Shown here: in pieces, positions 24,155 through 34,476 of the stretch | How the letters are laid out: the number at the start of each line of letters is the position of its first letter | Numbering within the stretch: the first letter of the stretch is position 1 | NCBI GenBank assembly: GCA_040506275.1 | Contig: JBEVXD010000004.1 | Coordinates: 1 to 64,000, forward strand | Direction: 5' to 3' | Length of the DNA stretch: 64,000 nucleotides | DNA from: Thiodiazotropha sp040506275 | GTDB taxonomy: Bacteria > Pseudomonadota > Gammaproteobacteria > Chromatiales > Chromatiaceae | Position numbers and translations under genes: made by a program | Notes under the pieces: generated by a model | What the model was told of the DNA's origin: nothing | Databases searched by the model: none | Seen by the model: the letters and a program-made list of their open reading frames with translations, nothing else

Positions 24155-26821
24155 TCATGCTGACTGAGTTTGGTTTTGCTTTATCAGACGCTTGATCTCT
24201 GAAAGGCAGGATCCACAATTTGTGCCTGCTTTTAGTTTCACACCGATCGCTTCTGCACTCTGCAATCCCTGATCCTGGATAGCATGTAGCAGTGTATTAA
24301 GACCCACACCAAAGCATGCACACACGGTCTTACCGACATCCTCCTGTGCATTCAGAGGGGCTCCTGCGAGAAGGCGTAAACGCTCTTGTTGTGAAAGACT
24401 CTGTTTTGCGAAAAGTCTCACTAACCAATCGCGCTTGGGCAAGCGATGATCAGGACCAATAAACAAGCAACTTTGCAATCGACCTTCTTTGACACTGACA
24501 CCTCGGTACTGGCCTCCTGCACTGTCCATCATCTCTGCCCATTGACTGCTATCATTGGCAGATCCGAGCAGGTTGCGAGCCAAGACTGACCAATCATCAG
24601 CAGCGGTTTCTCCTGCCAGCTCATAGTGCCATAGCCCATTCCGCTTTGCCTTTGCCCAGTAGGAGGCGTGTTCTACCATGACCCTTTCACGAGTCAATAG
24701 AAAACCGTACCAGGCAGGACGATATGGCTGAATCGTAACCGGGGTATGTTTAAACTCTGGCTGTCCTGAAATCGGATCGAGCACCGGATTGACCAGACAG
24801 CCTACCGTTGCATTACTCGAGAACTGGTCATTCCAATGCATTGGAATAAAGATCTGCCCCCGAATCTGTCTCTCAGTCAGGCGCGCACGTACAACCACTT
24901 TCCCCCATTGACTGCAAACAGTAACCAGACCCCCTTCCGCCACCTCTTTGACTTGAGCATCATCGGGATGGATCTCTGCAAAAGGTTCGTTGTCGTGACC
25001 GAACAGACGACCGGATTTACCTGTACGGGTCATGGTATGCCACTGATCACGTACCCGGCCTGTGTTGAGCACCAGAGGATAAGCTTTAGAGAGATGACTG
25101 CCAGGTGGTCTAGGCGTCACCGATACAAATTGAGCACGACCAGAGGAGGTATAAAAATGTCCATCCCCAAACAGGCGTGCCGTACCTTGAGAATTGCCTA
25201 CCTGCAGCGGCCACTGTTTCGGTGGCAGATCATCATAGCTTTGGCTATCAAGATCCGCCAAGGCGGAGATATCAAAGTCCCGCGCACCTCTATTTTCAAA
25301 ACCTGAGAGAGCGGCATACTCTGTAAATATCTCTTGTGGCCCAGTATAGTCAAAACCCGGATAACCCATTTTTTCTGCCACTTGACTGAGAATCCACCAA
25401 TCAGGACGACTCTCACCAGCCGGTTCAAGAAAAGGGTGCTGTCGAGTGATTGTACGTTCAGAACTGGTTACTGTGCCTGACTTCTCTCCCCAGCCCTGGG
25501 CTGGCAACAATACATCGGCATAACCTGCAGTGTCCGTCTCTCCCATACAATCAGAGACCACCAGAAACTCACACTTCCCTAACGCCCTTCGAACCTGGTT
25601 GGCATCAGGTAGACTTACCGCCGGATTGGTTGCCATGATCCATACAGCTTTGACCTCTCCACTATCCACAGCACGATAAAGATCTACTGCCTTGAGACCG
25701 GACTGTGTGGTCAGACTATCAGTCTGCCAAAAGCGTCCGACAAGATCACGATGCGCTTCATTCTCAATATCCATGTGACAGACGAGCTGATTACTTAGCG
25801 CACCCACCTCACGTCCACCCATGGCATTGGGTTGCCCTGTAATCGAAAAAGGCCCCATGCCGGGCTGACCAATACGTCCGGTATAGAGGTGGCAATTAAT
25901 AATGGCATTCACTTTGTCAGTGCCGCTGGAAGTTTGATTGATGCCTTGTGAGTAGAGTGTAACCACTCTCTCCTTGACCAGAAACCAATGGTAGAGTGTT
26001 AACAGATCTTCCAAAGGTAGACCGCATTGCTCTGCTGTGGCACGAGCTGTGGGCGCATACCAACGGGCAGTCTGCAATGCTTCATCAAGCCCCTCAGTAT
26101 GTTGCTCCACGAATGAGTAAGCCTTAGCACTGCTGTCATCAAGGTAGGCAAGCAGACCGTTGAACAGCAGGCTGTCGCTACCCGGCTTCAATGGTAGATG
26201 AAGGTCTGCAATTTCACAGGTTGCAGTCTCTCTTGGGTCGATGACCACCACCCGCAGCGCTGGATTTTTTTCCTTGGCTTTAACGATGCGCCGATAGAGC
26301 ACCGGGTGACACCAGGCGGTGTTAGAACCAGTCAAAACAATCAACTCTGCCTGATCGAAATCTTCGTAGCATCCAGGTACGGTATCCGAACCAAACGCCC
26401 GCTTATGCCCGGCAACCGAGGAGGACATGCAAAGTCGAGAGTTGGTATCGATATTGCCCGAGCCGATAAATCCCTTCATCAGTTTGTTGGCAACATAGTA
26501 ATCCTCAGTCAGCAACTGGCCAGAAACATAGAACGCCACAGCATCTGGGCCATGCTCATCAATAATCTGTCGGAAGCGATCCGCTACCCGCTCAACAGCA
26601 TGATGCCAATCAACAGCTTTTCCATCCACCATTGGTGTCAATAGACGACCGTCAAGATCGAGGGTTTCGTTAAGTGCAGTACCTTTTGAGCAAAGCCGTC
26701 CATAGTTTGAAGGGTGGTCTGGATCGCCCTTGATCTGCCACTCTCCATCAGAGTCCCTGTTAACTAACAGGCCGCAGCCAACACCACAGTAGGGACAGGT
26801 GCTTTTTATCATTTCATGCAT
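24155..26821 (-). CDS. nasA: Assimilatory nitrate reductase, catalytic subunit
   Basis: 888 residues from ATG 26821 (a TTG two codons upstream is also possible). The N-terminal CPYCGVGCG motif plus a Cys about 27 residues on (YGRLCSKGTALN) binds a 4Fe-4S cluster. The molybdopterin-binding body follows, ending in a C-terminal BFD-like 2Fe-2S domain (CACFGVG, GTNCGSC; about residues 830-885). This is the cytoplasmic enzyme for NO3- to NO2-. The layout matches the ferredoxin/NADH-dependent NasA type of Klebsiella, which contains the extra BFD-like region. It lies 16 bp after nirD in the assimilation operon. Confidence 0.93.
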   Translation of the reverse strand: MHEMIKSTCPYCGVGCGLLVNRDSDGEWQIKGDPDHPSNYGRLCSKGTALNETLDLDGRLLTPMVDGKAVDWHHAVERVADRFRQIIDEHGPDAVAFYVSGQLLTEDYYVANKLMKGFIGSGNIDTNSRLCMSSSVAGHKRAFGSDTVPGCYEDFDQAELIVLTGSNTAWCHPVLYRRIVKAKEKNPALRVVVIDPRETATCEIADLHLPLKPGSDSLLFNGLLAYLDDSSAKAYSFVEQHTEGLDEALQTARWYAPTARATAEQCGLPLEDLLTLYHWFLVKERVVTLYSQGINQTSSGTDKVNAIINCHLYTGRIGQPGMGPFSITGQPNAMGGREVGALSNQLVCHMDIENEAHRDLVGRFWQTDSLTTQSGLKAVDLYRAVDSGEVKAVWIMATNPAVSLPDANQVRRALGKCEFLVVSDCMGETDTAGYADVLLPAQGWGEKSGTVTSSERTITRQHPFLEPAGESRPDWWILSQVAEKMGYPGFDYTGPQEIFTEYAALSGFENRGARDFDISALADLDSQSYDDLPPKQWPLQVGNSQGTARLFGDGHFYTSSGRAQFVSVTPRPPGSHLSKAYPLVLNTGRVRDQWHTMTRTGKSGRLFGHDNEPFAEIHPDDAQVKEVAEGGLVTVCSQWGKVVVRARLTERQIRGQIFIPMHWNDQFSSNATVGCLVNPVLDPISGQPEFKHTPVTIQPYRPAWYGFLLTRERVMVEHASYWAKAKRNGLWHYELAGETAADDWSVLARNLLGSANDSSQWAEMMDSAGGQYRGVSVKEGRLQSCLFIGPDHRLPKRDWLVRLFAKQSLSQQERLRLLAGAPLNAQEDVGKTVCACFGVGLNTLLHAIQDQGLQSAEAIGVKLKAGTNCGSCLSEIKRLIKQNQTQSA

Positions 26822-26836
26822 CAGCAATCATCCACT

Positions 26837-27166
26837 TCAAGCTGCAGATTCCAGGCTAGCAAGATCCAGGTAGACCACCCCCTCCTCAACCCGAACATCA
26901 AATGAATGAACACAACCTTGATCCGGCCCTTGCACCTCTCCATTTTGCAGATCTATTTTCCAATTATGCAGCGGACAGGTCACAGCACTACCATGGACGA
27001 TCCCCTGAGATAGAGGCCCTCCCCGATGGGGACAACGGTCTCGCAGTGCAAACACCTCATCACTACCGGTACGGAAGAGTGCGATGTCAAAATATTCTGT
27101 TTGTAGTTTTCGAGCTCCGAGAACCGGGATCTCTTCCAACTTTGTAATGGCAACCCAGTTGTTCAT
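26837..27166 (-). CDS. nirD: Nitrite reductase small subunit (Rieske type)
   Basis: 109 residues with both Rieske cluster boxes, CPHRGGPLSQG (about 45-55) and CPLHNWKID (about 66-74), giving a 2Fe-2S cluster with two Cys and two His ligands. It pairs with NirB to form the NAD(P)H nitrite reductase that makes ammonium. The start overlaps the nirB stop by four bases (27163-27166), so they are coupled. No anomalies are visible. Confidence 0.93.
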   Translation of the reverse strand: MNNWVAITKLEEIPVLGARKLQTEYFDIALFRTGSDEVFALRDRCPHRGGPLSQGIVHGSAVTCPLHNWKIDLQNGEVQGPDQGCVHSFDVRVEEGVVYLDLASLESAA

Positions 27167-29616
27167 GATGCAGCCCTCATTCGAGCTAAACGTAACGGAG
27201 TGAACTCATGCCCTTCACTGCCTTCAGCACGTTCACGCCAAGGGTCTATCTGTGCAGGTTTCTGACTCTGCTTGAATCGCTCAAAAAGTGCTTTACGCCC
27301 AGCCTCATCCTCGACCACACGTTGCTTCACATAATTCAGACTGACACGCTCCACCCAGGGGGCGGTGCGTTCAAGGTAGTGAGCCTCCTCTCGGTAACAT
27401 TGGATAAAAGCCCCTGCATATTCGAGCACTTCCACTTCAGTTTCGACCTTACATAACAGATCAGTGACTCTGACCTTGATTCCACCATTACCACCGATAT
27501 GAAGCTCAAAACCGGAATCGACACAGACCACACCGAAATCTTTGATAGTTGCTTCAGCGCAATTGCGCGGACAACCGGAGACCGCCAATTTGAATTTATG
27601 GGGCATCCAGGATCCCCAGGTAAGCTCCTCTAATTTCACACCCAGACCGGTGGAGTCTTTGGTGCCAAACCTGCACCAGTTTTTACCAACGCAGGTTTTA
27701 ACGGTACGCATTGCTTTACCGTAAGCGTGCCCGGAGACGAAACCGGCATCTGCCAGATCTTTCCAAACTGAAGGTAACTGCTCTTTCTTTAGTCCAAACA
27801 GATCGATGCGCTGCCCTCCGGTTACCTTGATCTCGGGAACCTGATACTTGTCGGCCACATCGGCAATGGCTCGCAGCTCATTGGCATTACAAAGTCCACC
27901 GAACATTCGTGGTACGACAGAGTAGGTTCCATCTTTCTGAATATTGCCGTGGGCACGCTCATTGATGAACCGGGACTGAGCATCATCCTGATACTCACCA
28001 GGCCAGGCAGCCAGCAGATAGTAGTTGAGGGCAGGTCTGCAACTGGGACAACCATCAGCTGTTTTCCACTCGAGGCTTTTAAAAACTGCGGGCATCGTCT
28101 TCAGCTCTTGATTAGCAATCGCTGCACGTATTTCGTCATGGCTGTAGACCGTACAACTGCAAAGCGCCTTTTTGCTTGGCGTGGCGGCATAGCCTTCACC
28201 CACAGTGGAGGCAAGCAGTGACTCCACCAGCCCGGTACAGGAACCACATGAGGCAGATGCCTTGGTATGCGCCCGTACCTCGTCCAGGGTGAAAAGTCCC
28301 TGGCTGGTGATCGCATTGACAATGTCACCTTTGCAAACCCCGTTACAACCGCAGATTTCAGCCTCGTTGGAGAGCATGCTCACCCGGGTCTCATCTCCAT
28401 GTCCTGCATCACCCAGATCATGTTGGCCGAATAGTATGGTGCTGCGAAAACTGGAAATATCTGTACCTTCCCGCATTAGTTGAAAGTACCAAGTACCATC
28501 CATGGTATCGCCATACATCACTGCACCCTTGATCTGGTTGTCACTGATTACCAGCTTCTTGTATACCCCTTGGGCAGGATCCTGAAGCACCAGGGTCTCG
28601 TCACCCTCCCCTTGATTAAACTCACCGGCGGAAAAGAGGTCGATCCCAGTCACTTTCAATTTGGTGGATGTAACCGATCCCTCGTAACGACCAAAACCAA
28701 GATGAGCCAGGTGGTTGGCACAGACCTTGGCTTGTTCGAAGAGTGGCGCTACCAGACCATAGGTGTTATTACGATGTTGAACACACTCACCCACAGCATA
28801 GATACGTGGATCAAAAGTCTGCATAGTGTCATTGACAACCACACCCCGTTCACAGTGTAGACCGGCAGAATCGGCCAACTGCATATTGGGACGGATGCCT
28901 ACTGCCATCACCACCAGGTCAGCTTCAACCTCACTGCCACCCTTAAAGCGGACACCTTTGACCCGTTGATCACCAACAATCGCCTCGGTATGGGCTTCCA
29001 TCAGAAAATTCAAGCCACTCTCCTCAAGGGATGCCTTGAGTAGTGCGGAAGCAGGTTTATCGAGCTGTCGTTCCATCAGGCTATCCATGAGGTGGACAAC
29101 AGTGACTTCCATACCGTTTTTCATTAAACCGTTTGCCGCTTCCAGACCAAGCAGACCACCTCCGATCACCACGGCCTTTTTATATTTGCTGGCACAAGCC
29201 AACATGGTCTCAACATCTTGGATATCACGAAAACCAATCACACCAGTTAGCTCATGACCAGGCACCGGAATGATGAATGGATTTGAACCAGTGGCCAGCA
29301 GCAACCGGTCGTAATCACAAACCAATCCTGAACGGGTCTTTATCTGACGTTTTTTGCGATCGACCGCTTCCACCGGGTCACCGGTATGAAGCGTAATACC
29401 ATTCTCCTCATACCACTCAATTGTGTTAAGGATGATCTCATCTACCTGCTTCTCGCCGGCCAGTACCGGCGACAGCATGATACGATTGTAATTGGGGTGA
29501 GGCTCAGCACCGAAGACGGTAATGTCATACATATCTGGCTCCAGCTTCAGCAACTCTTCGAGTGTACGCATCCCAGCCATGCCATTCCCAACCAAAATCA
29601 GTTTCTGCTTTTTCAT
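27163..29616 (-). CDS. nirB: NAD(P)H nitrite reductase large subunit
   Basis: 817 residues. An N-terminal FAD-binding motif (VGNGMAGMRTLEELL) and NAD-binding motif (VIGGGLLGLEAANGL, about 149-163) lead to two BFD-like 2Fe-2S regions (CGCNGVCKG with CGSC; CSCT with CPSC). The C-terminal siroheme/4Fe-4S domain carries CVGKNWCRFG and SGCPRNC. It reduces nitrite to ammonium with six electrons from NAD(P)H. The protein is slightly shorter than the typical 830-860 residues but has all cofactor motifs. It overlaps nrtC by four bases and nirD by four bases. Confidence 0.94.
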   Translation of the reverse strand: MKKQKLILVGNGMAGMRTLEELLKLEPDMYDITVFGAEPHPNYNRIMLSPVLAGEKQVDEIILNTIEWYEENGITLHTGDPVEAVDRKKRQIKTRSGLVCDYDRLLLATGSNPFIIPVPGHELTGVIGFRDIQDVETMLACASKYKKAVVIGGGLLGLEAANGLMKNGMEVTVVHLMDSLMERQLDKPASALLKASLEESGLNFLMEAHTEAIVGDQRVKGVRFKGGSEVEADLVVMAVGIRPNMQLADSAGLHCERGVVVNDTMQTFDPRIYAVGECVQHRNNTYGLVAPLFEQAKVCANHLAHLGFGRYEGSVTSTKLKVTGIDLFSAGEFNQGEGDETLVLQDPAQGVYKKLVISDNQIKGAVMYGDTMDGTWYFQLMREGTDISSFRSTILFGQHDLGDAGHGDETRVSMLSNEAEICGCNGVCKGDIVNAITSQGLFTLDEVRAHTKASASCGSCTGLVESLLASTVGEGYAATPSKKALCSCTVYSHDEIRAAIANQELKTMPAVFKSLEWKTADGCPSCRPALNYYLLAAWPGEYQDDAQSRFINERAHGNIQKDGTYSVVPRMFGGLCNANELRAIADVADKYQVPEIKVTGGQRIDLFGLKKEQLPSVWKDLADAGFVSGHAYGKAMRTVKTCVGKNWCRFGTKDSTGLGVKLEELTWGSWMPHKFKLAVSGCPRNCAEATIKDFGVVCVDSGFELHIGGNGGIKVRVTDLLCKVETEVEVLEYAGAFIQCYREEAHYLERTAPWVERVSLNYVKQRVVEDEAGRKALFERFKQSQKPAQIDPWRERAEGSEGHEFTPLRLARMRAAS

Positions 29617-31814
29617 TGACTTGCCTCCTCGGTCAAAGGCTCACTTGCTGACAATGCAGGCAGGGGCGAAGGATTTTTTTCGCGCAGTGCGTTCTGATCA
29701 AATGCAAGATTACTAATCGGTTGTTGTGTCAGATAACTGACCGGATCCTCCGGATAGAAAGCCTCACCATCAAAGAACAGATCAGCCCCCATCGATAACT
29801 CACCCTGTTCAGCAGCGAGCTGCCAGCCTTCAGCATGTATCCCTTCCGGTTTAGTATCATGCCGAGGCAGTTCAATTGATAAGGTTTCGGCAGCTTTACG
29901 ATAGAGTTCTGGTTGATAGACCTGCTGGGCAATACGCTGCAAATCTTTTGGCTCACGAAGCTGCCCCCAACGAACCATCTGCGTGAGAAACCAGAGCGCG
30001 TGTGAACGCCAGGGAAAGTTGGCACTGTAACGATTGAAGACATTGAAATCGGCTCGCTCCAGCGCAGCCTCATCCCGTGAGAACTGAAAAGTGCCAAGCA
30101 TCGACTTCTCCAATATCTCCTTGGGTGCGTTGACATAACGACCCTTGCTCAACAGTTCGCAGACCTCTTCCCGGTTTTCCGGTTGGTCGATCCATTCGCT
30201 GGCTTTAATCAATGCAGTGATCACTGCCTGATGGGTATTCGGATTAGCTGCCGCCCAACTGCTGGCAACCCCGAAGACCTTCTCCGGATGGTTGTTCCAG
30301 ATATCGTAACTTGCCGCCAGGGTATGCCCCAGGCCGTTACAAACCGCCAGAGTATTCCAAGGCTCTCCAACACAGAAGCCGGAGACCACACCCGCCTGTA
30401 GATAGTTGACCATCTGCGGTGGTGGGACCACTGTGAGTTCTATATCTTTATCCGGATCGATTCCTGAAGATGCCAGCCAATAACGCAACAGGTAGTTGTG
30501 GGATGAATAGGGAAAAACCGTGGCGAACATCAGCGGCTTGCCCCCTGCCGCACGGTTCTCGTGAATCACCTGCTTCAGTGCACGACCGCTACCGACCAGG
30601 GTGTCCAGCTGTGACTCGCCAGTGGCAACCATTCGTTGATAGATATCATTTGATACAGTAATACCATTGCCGTTGAGATCAAGACTCATAGCGGTAATCA
30701 TTGGCACTGTGCCACTGACACCTAATGCACTGGCTAATGGCATGGCAGCGAGCATCTGAGCACCATCGAGCATACCTATGCCTACTTTGTCCCTAATATT
30801 CGCCCAGGAGTTTTCACGGGACAGCTCTACATTCAGTCCCTGTTGGTGGAAGAAGCCCTTCTCTTTTGCCACAACTAAGGGAGCACAGTCGGTCAGAGGT
30901 ATAAAGCCAAGATTGAGCTGATCTTTTTCAAGGGTCTTGCCGCTGGTGGACTGGGTCGATTTAAGCCAGGCGGAAAGATCGACCACAGTATCATTATCAC
31001 TTTCTGGATCATGTGTGGTTTTTTCTTCATCTGGCTGCTGATGACGTTCATGAAGAAAGCGTACAACCTCTGCCCGATAGTGGTTGTAGACCGGATTTTC
31101 TGCCAATACCAGGCGATTGCGTGGTTTGGGTAGATCGATATTGAGAATCTCACCGACGCTGGCTGAAGGACCATTGGTCATCATGATAATTCGATCGGAG
31201 AGGAGCACCGCCTCATCCACATCATGAGTAATCATGATAACCGTGTTGTTAAGACGCGCCTGAATCTCCATCAGCGAGTCCTGCATGTGGGTACGGGTCA
31301 GTGAATCGAGAGCTCCGAAAGGTTCATCCATTAACAATACCTTGGGTTCCATGGCCAGGGCTCGGGCAATACCGACACGCTGCTTCATGCCACCTGATAT
31401 CTCGTCTGGTTTAAGATCCAGGGCATGGGACATATGTACCAACTCCAGATTGTGCAGTGTCCAGCGGTGCCGCTCCTTTTTGGTTTTAGACTTTTTAAAG
31501 ACCTGATCCACGGCCAGGCGCACGTTGTCATAAACCGATAACCAGGGAAGCAACGAATGGTTCTGAAACACCACCGCCCGATCCGGGCCAGGCTCTGTTA
31601 CCTCTTTCTCTTCCAGAATCACACCACCCTCAGTGGCATTCAGCAGGCCCGCAACAATATTGAGTACCGTCGACTTGCCACATCCAGAATGTCCGATCAG
31701 GGAGATAAACTCCCCTTGGGAGACTTTCAGGTCCACATCATTGAGAACATTCAACGGACCATTATCGGTCGGAAAGGTGATGCTGACGTGGTCAATATTC
31801 AAATAACTGTTCAT
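29613..31814 (-). CDS. nrtC: Nitrate ABC transporter ATPase fused to a substrate-binding-like domain
   Basis: 733 residues. Residues 1-255 are an ABC ATPase (Walker A GHSGCGKST, signature ISGGMKQRVGIARA, Walker B VLLMDEPFGALD, H-loop MITHDVDEA). Residues about 300-700 are an NrtA-like nitrate-binding domain (NLGFIPLTDCAPLVVAKEKG, VVPPPQMVNYLQAG, GFCVGEPWN). This is the cyanobacterial NrtC plan, in which the binding-like domain regulates uptake in response to intracellular nitrate/ammonium status. It faces the cytoplasm because there is no signal. The adjacent nrtB (37-bp gap) and nrtA complete the transporter. A separate NrtD ATPase is absent, so a homodimer is likely. Confidence 0.9.
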   Translation of the reverse strand: MNSYLNIDHVSITFPTDNGPLNVLNDVDLKVSQGEFISLIGHSGCGKSTVLNIVAGLLNATEGGVILEEKEVTEPGPDRAVVFQNHSLLPWLSVYDNVRLAVDQVFKKSKTKKERHRWTLHNLELVHMSHALDLKPDEISGGMKQRVGIARALAMEPKVLLMDEPFGALDSLTRTHMQDSLMEIQARLNNTVIMITHDVDEAVLLSDRIIMMTNGPSASVGEILNIDLPKPRNRLVLAENPVYNHYRAEVVRFLHERHQQPDEEKTTHDPESDNDTVVDLSAWLKSTQSTSGKTLEKDQLNLGFIPLTDCAPLVVAKEKGFFHQQGLNVELSRENSWANIRDKVGIGMLDGAQMLAAMPLASALGVSGTVPMITAMSLDLNGNGITVSNDIYQRMVATGESQLDTLVGSGRALKQVIHENRAAGGKPLMFATVFPYSSHNYLLRYWLASSGIDPDKDIELTVVPPPQMVNYLQAGVVSGFCVGEPWNTLAVCNGLGHTLAASYDIWNNHPEKVFGVASSWAAANPNTHQAVITALIKASEWIDQPENREEVCELLSKGRYVNAPKEILEKSMLGTFQFSRDEAALERADFNVFNRYSANFPWRSHALWFLTQMVRWGQLREPKDLQRIAQQVYQPELYRKAAETLSIELPRHDTKPEGIHAEGWQLAAEQGELSMGADLFFDGEAFYPEDPVSYLTQQPISNLAFDQNALREKNPSPLPALSASEPLTEEASQ

Positions 31815-31851
31815 TTCGCTTATCCAATCAATACCATTTCAACAAATTTCA

Positions 31852-32880
31852 CTAGCGTAAAACTGCGTTCTTGTCCCAGCTGAAGATTCGCTGCAACATC
31901 AACATGCCCCGGTCGAGTAAAAATCCGATAAAACCAATTACCAGTACAGCTACCATGATTCGAGCCAGTGAATCTGAACTACCGTTCTGAAACTCATCCC
32001 ATACGAACTTACCCAACCCCGGATTCTGTGCCAGCATCTCTGCAGCGATCAGCACCATCCAACCAATACCTAGGGAGAGACGTAGACCGGTAAATATCAT
32101 TGGAATAGCAGATGGGAGCACGATCTTGACGGTCTTGGTAACAGCATTGAGCCGCAACACACGACTGACATTGATCAGGTCTTTGTCGACGCCTGAAACA
32201 CCCACAGTAGTGTTGATGATGGTAGGCCAAAGACAACAGAGTGTGACGGTTATAGCGGAGTTGAGAAATGACTTTGAGAAGAGTGGATCATCACTCACGT
32301 AAAGCGCCGAAACAACCATTGTCACCAGTGGCAACCAGGCAAGGGGAGATACTGGCTTAAAGATCTGAATCAGTGGATTGATTGCAGTATATAAAGTTGC
32401 GCTCATACCGCAGGCGATACCAATGGGTATAGCGATCAATGAGGCAACCAGAAAACCTGCCATAACGGTTACAAGACTGGTAATAATCTGATCGATAAAT
32501 GTCTCTTTACCAGTGTATTTGCGCGTTTGCATACGCTCAATTCGATCCTCAGGTTGCCCTGCGGCTATCGCCTTTTCAACACGCTCCTGTATTCGCACAT
32601 AGAATGCATCAGCCTTGATCCGCTCCGATCGATGTTCGTCATATAGCGACAGGGTCTGCTCCCAAACCTTAGCTGGTCCGGGCAACACACCAAGAGATGT
32701 CTGAACATGCTTTGCACCAACACTCCATAGGCCTAGAAAAATAACAAAGGCGATCAGTGGTATCAGCATATTCTTTATCAACTGAGTGATCATCTTACCA
32801 ACCTGCTCGCTAGCCAAGCGATTGAGTTGATTATCGAGCCACGGCAAGTTGAAGGTCTTTGACGTGATTGAAGTAGCCAT
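31852..32880 (-). CDS. nrtB: Nitrate ABC transporter permease
   Basis: 342 residues with about six membrane segments and the EAA-like cytoplasmic loop (about residues 240-290: INVSRVLRLNAVTKTVKIVLPSAIPMIFTGLRLSLGIGW). The N-terminus has a long extension with a predicted helical, charged loop (about residues 75-125, EHRSERIKADAFYVRIQERV) not present in all homologues. It forms the membrane channel for nitrate/nitrite with NrtC. Ribosome site AGGAAAC. It is 144 bp after nrtA, with a hairpin in the gap. Confidence 0.9.
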   Translation of the reverse strand: MATSITSKTFNLPWLDNQLNRLASEQVGKMITQLIKNMLIPLIAFVIFLGLWSVGAKHVQTSLGVLPGPAKVWEQTLSLYDEHRSERIKADAFYVRIQERVEKAIAAGQPEDRIERMQTRKYTGKETFIDQIITSLVTVMAGFLVASLIAIPIGIACGMSATLYTAINPLIQIFKPVSPLAWLPLVTMVVSALYVSDDPLFSKSFLNSAITVTLCCLWPTIINTTVGVSGVDKDLINVSRVLRLNAVTKTVKIVLPSAIPMIFTGLRLSLGIGWMVLIAAEMLAQNPGLGKFVWDEFQNGSSDSLARIMVAVLVIGFIGFLLDRGMLMLQRIFSWDKNAVLR

Positions 32881-32939
32881 CTTTTGTTTCCTGTTCTGAA
32901 CCTGTGTAGATCATCAGTCACAGATTTCCATTTGGAAGA

Positions 32940-32964
32940 TCCCTTCTCCCCAAAGGAGAAGGGA
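32940..32964 (-). ncRNA. Perfect 10-bp stem-loop between nrtA and nrtB
   Basis: TCCCTTCTCC-CCAAA-GGAGAAGGGA has no mismatch and no T-run on the minus strand. It likely stabilises the upstream nrtA message or reduces nrtB expression, as expected if more binding protein than permease is needed. It is not the usual shape of an intrinsic terminator. Confidence 0.55.
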
Positions 32965-33024
32965 CTTAGGCAGGTTTTTAACTGAGGATAGGAGTACACC
33001 TGCCAGGCATACTCCCCTCAACCC

Positions 33025-34431
33025 TTAAACCTGTTCATCCCCCTTTAGTCCAACCGGAAAGCTATCGATGTACTCATTTGGCTTGGTCCCATCATAAGTG
33101 ACGCCATCAATAAACTCGGTTTGAGGTTTGCGATAGCCACTCTCGGTGCCGAATTCCGGGAAGTCATCAGCTTTCATTTTCTTCTCAGCAATCAACTCCT
33201 CAGCTGCTTTACGATAGATGTCCGGGCGGTAGACGCTTCGTGCAACTTTGTCATACCAGCTGTCGGGCTTCTGTTCGGAGATCTGTCCCCAACGACGCAT
33301 CTGCGTCAAATACCAGACCGCATCGGAATAGTAGGGGTATGTGGCGTTGTAGCGAAAAAAGACATTAAAGTCTGGCACTGCCCGCTTATCACCCTTCTCA
33401 TACTCGAAGGTACCGGTCATAGAGTTGGCAATAACCTCATAGTCAGCACCCACATAGTTTGACTGGGATAGAATCTTCACCGCCTCTGGACGATTTGCAT
33501 TATCGTTTTCATCAAGCCACTTGCCGGCGCGAATCATAGCCTTCACTACACGTACAGTTGTATTTGGATACTTTTCTGTAAAAGCTTTGGTCATACCAAA
33601 AACCTTCTCAGGATTATCTTTCCAAATCTCATAGTCGGTAATGACCGGTACGCCTATTCCCTTGAAAACGGCCTGCTGATTCCAGGGCTCGCCAACACAG
33701 TAACCGAAGATGGTGCCCGCTTCCAAAGTGGCCGGCATCTGCGGTGGCGGGGTCACTGAAAGCAGTGCATCAGCTTTCAACTGACCTGTGATATCTCCCT
33801 TGTGAGGTGCGTAATATCCTGGATTGATACCACCTGCAGCTAACCAATAACGCAGTTCATAGTTGTGGGTTGAAACAGGGAATACCATACCCATCTTGAA
33901 GGGTTTACCCTCTTTCCTGTACTGATCGACAACAGGCTTTAAAGCGTCCGCTTTGATTGGGTGGACAGGCTTGCCGTCAGCCTGCTTCTCTACATGAGGC
34001 TTCATCAACTCCCATACTGTGTTAGAAACCGTGATACCGTTGCCGTTGAGATCCATACTGAATGGTGTAACGATATGCGCCTTGGTACCAAATCCGATTG
34101 TGGCTGCCAGCGGCTGCCCTGCCAACATATGAGCACCATCCAACTGACCGTCTATGACCCCATCGAGTAGCACTTTCCAATTGGCCTGTGCCTCCAGAGT
34201 TACATAAAGACCTTCATCTTCGAAGTACCCTTTTTCGTAGGCGATTGCCAATGGCGCCATGTCAGTCAGCTTGATAAAACCGAATTTAAGATCCTCCTTT
34301 TCCGGATAGCCTGTCTCAGCCGTGGCTATACCACTTGCCAAACCTAGACCCATGGACAGCGCAACGGTTATAGCTGCTCGTTTTATATATCTTCTCCGGG
34401 CTTTGTTCTTGATAAGACCGCTTGTACTCAT
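33025..34431 (-). CDS. nrtA: Nitrate ABC transporter periplasmic-binding protein
   Basis: 468 residues. The N-terminus has a twin-arginine-like sequence (RRRYIKRA, about residues 13-20) before a hydrophobic stretch and an ATAE cleavage site (about 38), so export is by Tat or Sec. The mature protein is the NrtA/CmpA type: LKFGFIKLTDMAPLAIAYEKG, DGAHMLAGQP, MDLNGNGITVSN, VTPPPQMPATLEAG and FGYCVGEPWN. These include the nitrate-contact regions. It is the first gene of the operon, preceded by a regulated RNA leader (34477-34618). Its own ribosome site is not strongly visible. Confidence 0.93.
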   Translation of the reverse strand: MSTSGLIKNKARRRYIKRAAITVALSMGLGLASGIATAETGYPEKEDLKFGFIKLTDMAPLAIAYEKGYFEDEGLYVTLEAQANWKVLLDGVIDGQLDGAHMLAGQPLAATIGFGTKAHIVTPFSMDLNGNGITVSNTVWELMKPHVEKQADGKPVHPIKADALKPVVDQYRKEGKPFKMGMVFPVSTHNYELRYWLAAGGINPGYYAPHKGDITGQLKADALLSVTPPPQMPATLEAGTIFGYCVGEPWNQQAVFKGIGVPVITDYEIWKDNPEKVFGMTKAFTEKYPNTTVRVVKAMIRAGKWLDENDNANRPEAVKILSQSNYVGADYEVIANSMTGTFEYEKGDKRAVPDFNVFFRYNATYPYYSDAVWYLTQMRRWGQISEQKPDSWYDKVARSVYRPDIYRKAAEELIAEKKMKADDFPEFGTESGYRKPQTEFIDGVTYDGTKPNEYIDSFPVGLKGDEQV

Positions 34432-34476
34432 GAAAACACCTCTGGTATTAAGTCAAAAACTCTCAGGTTCGCAGGC

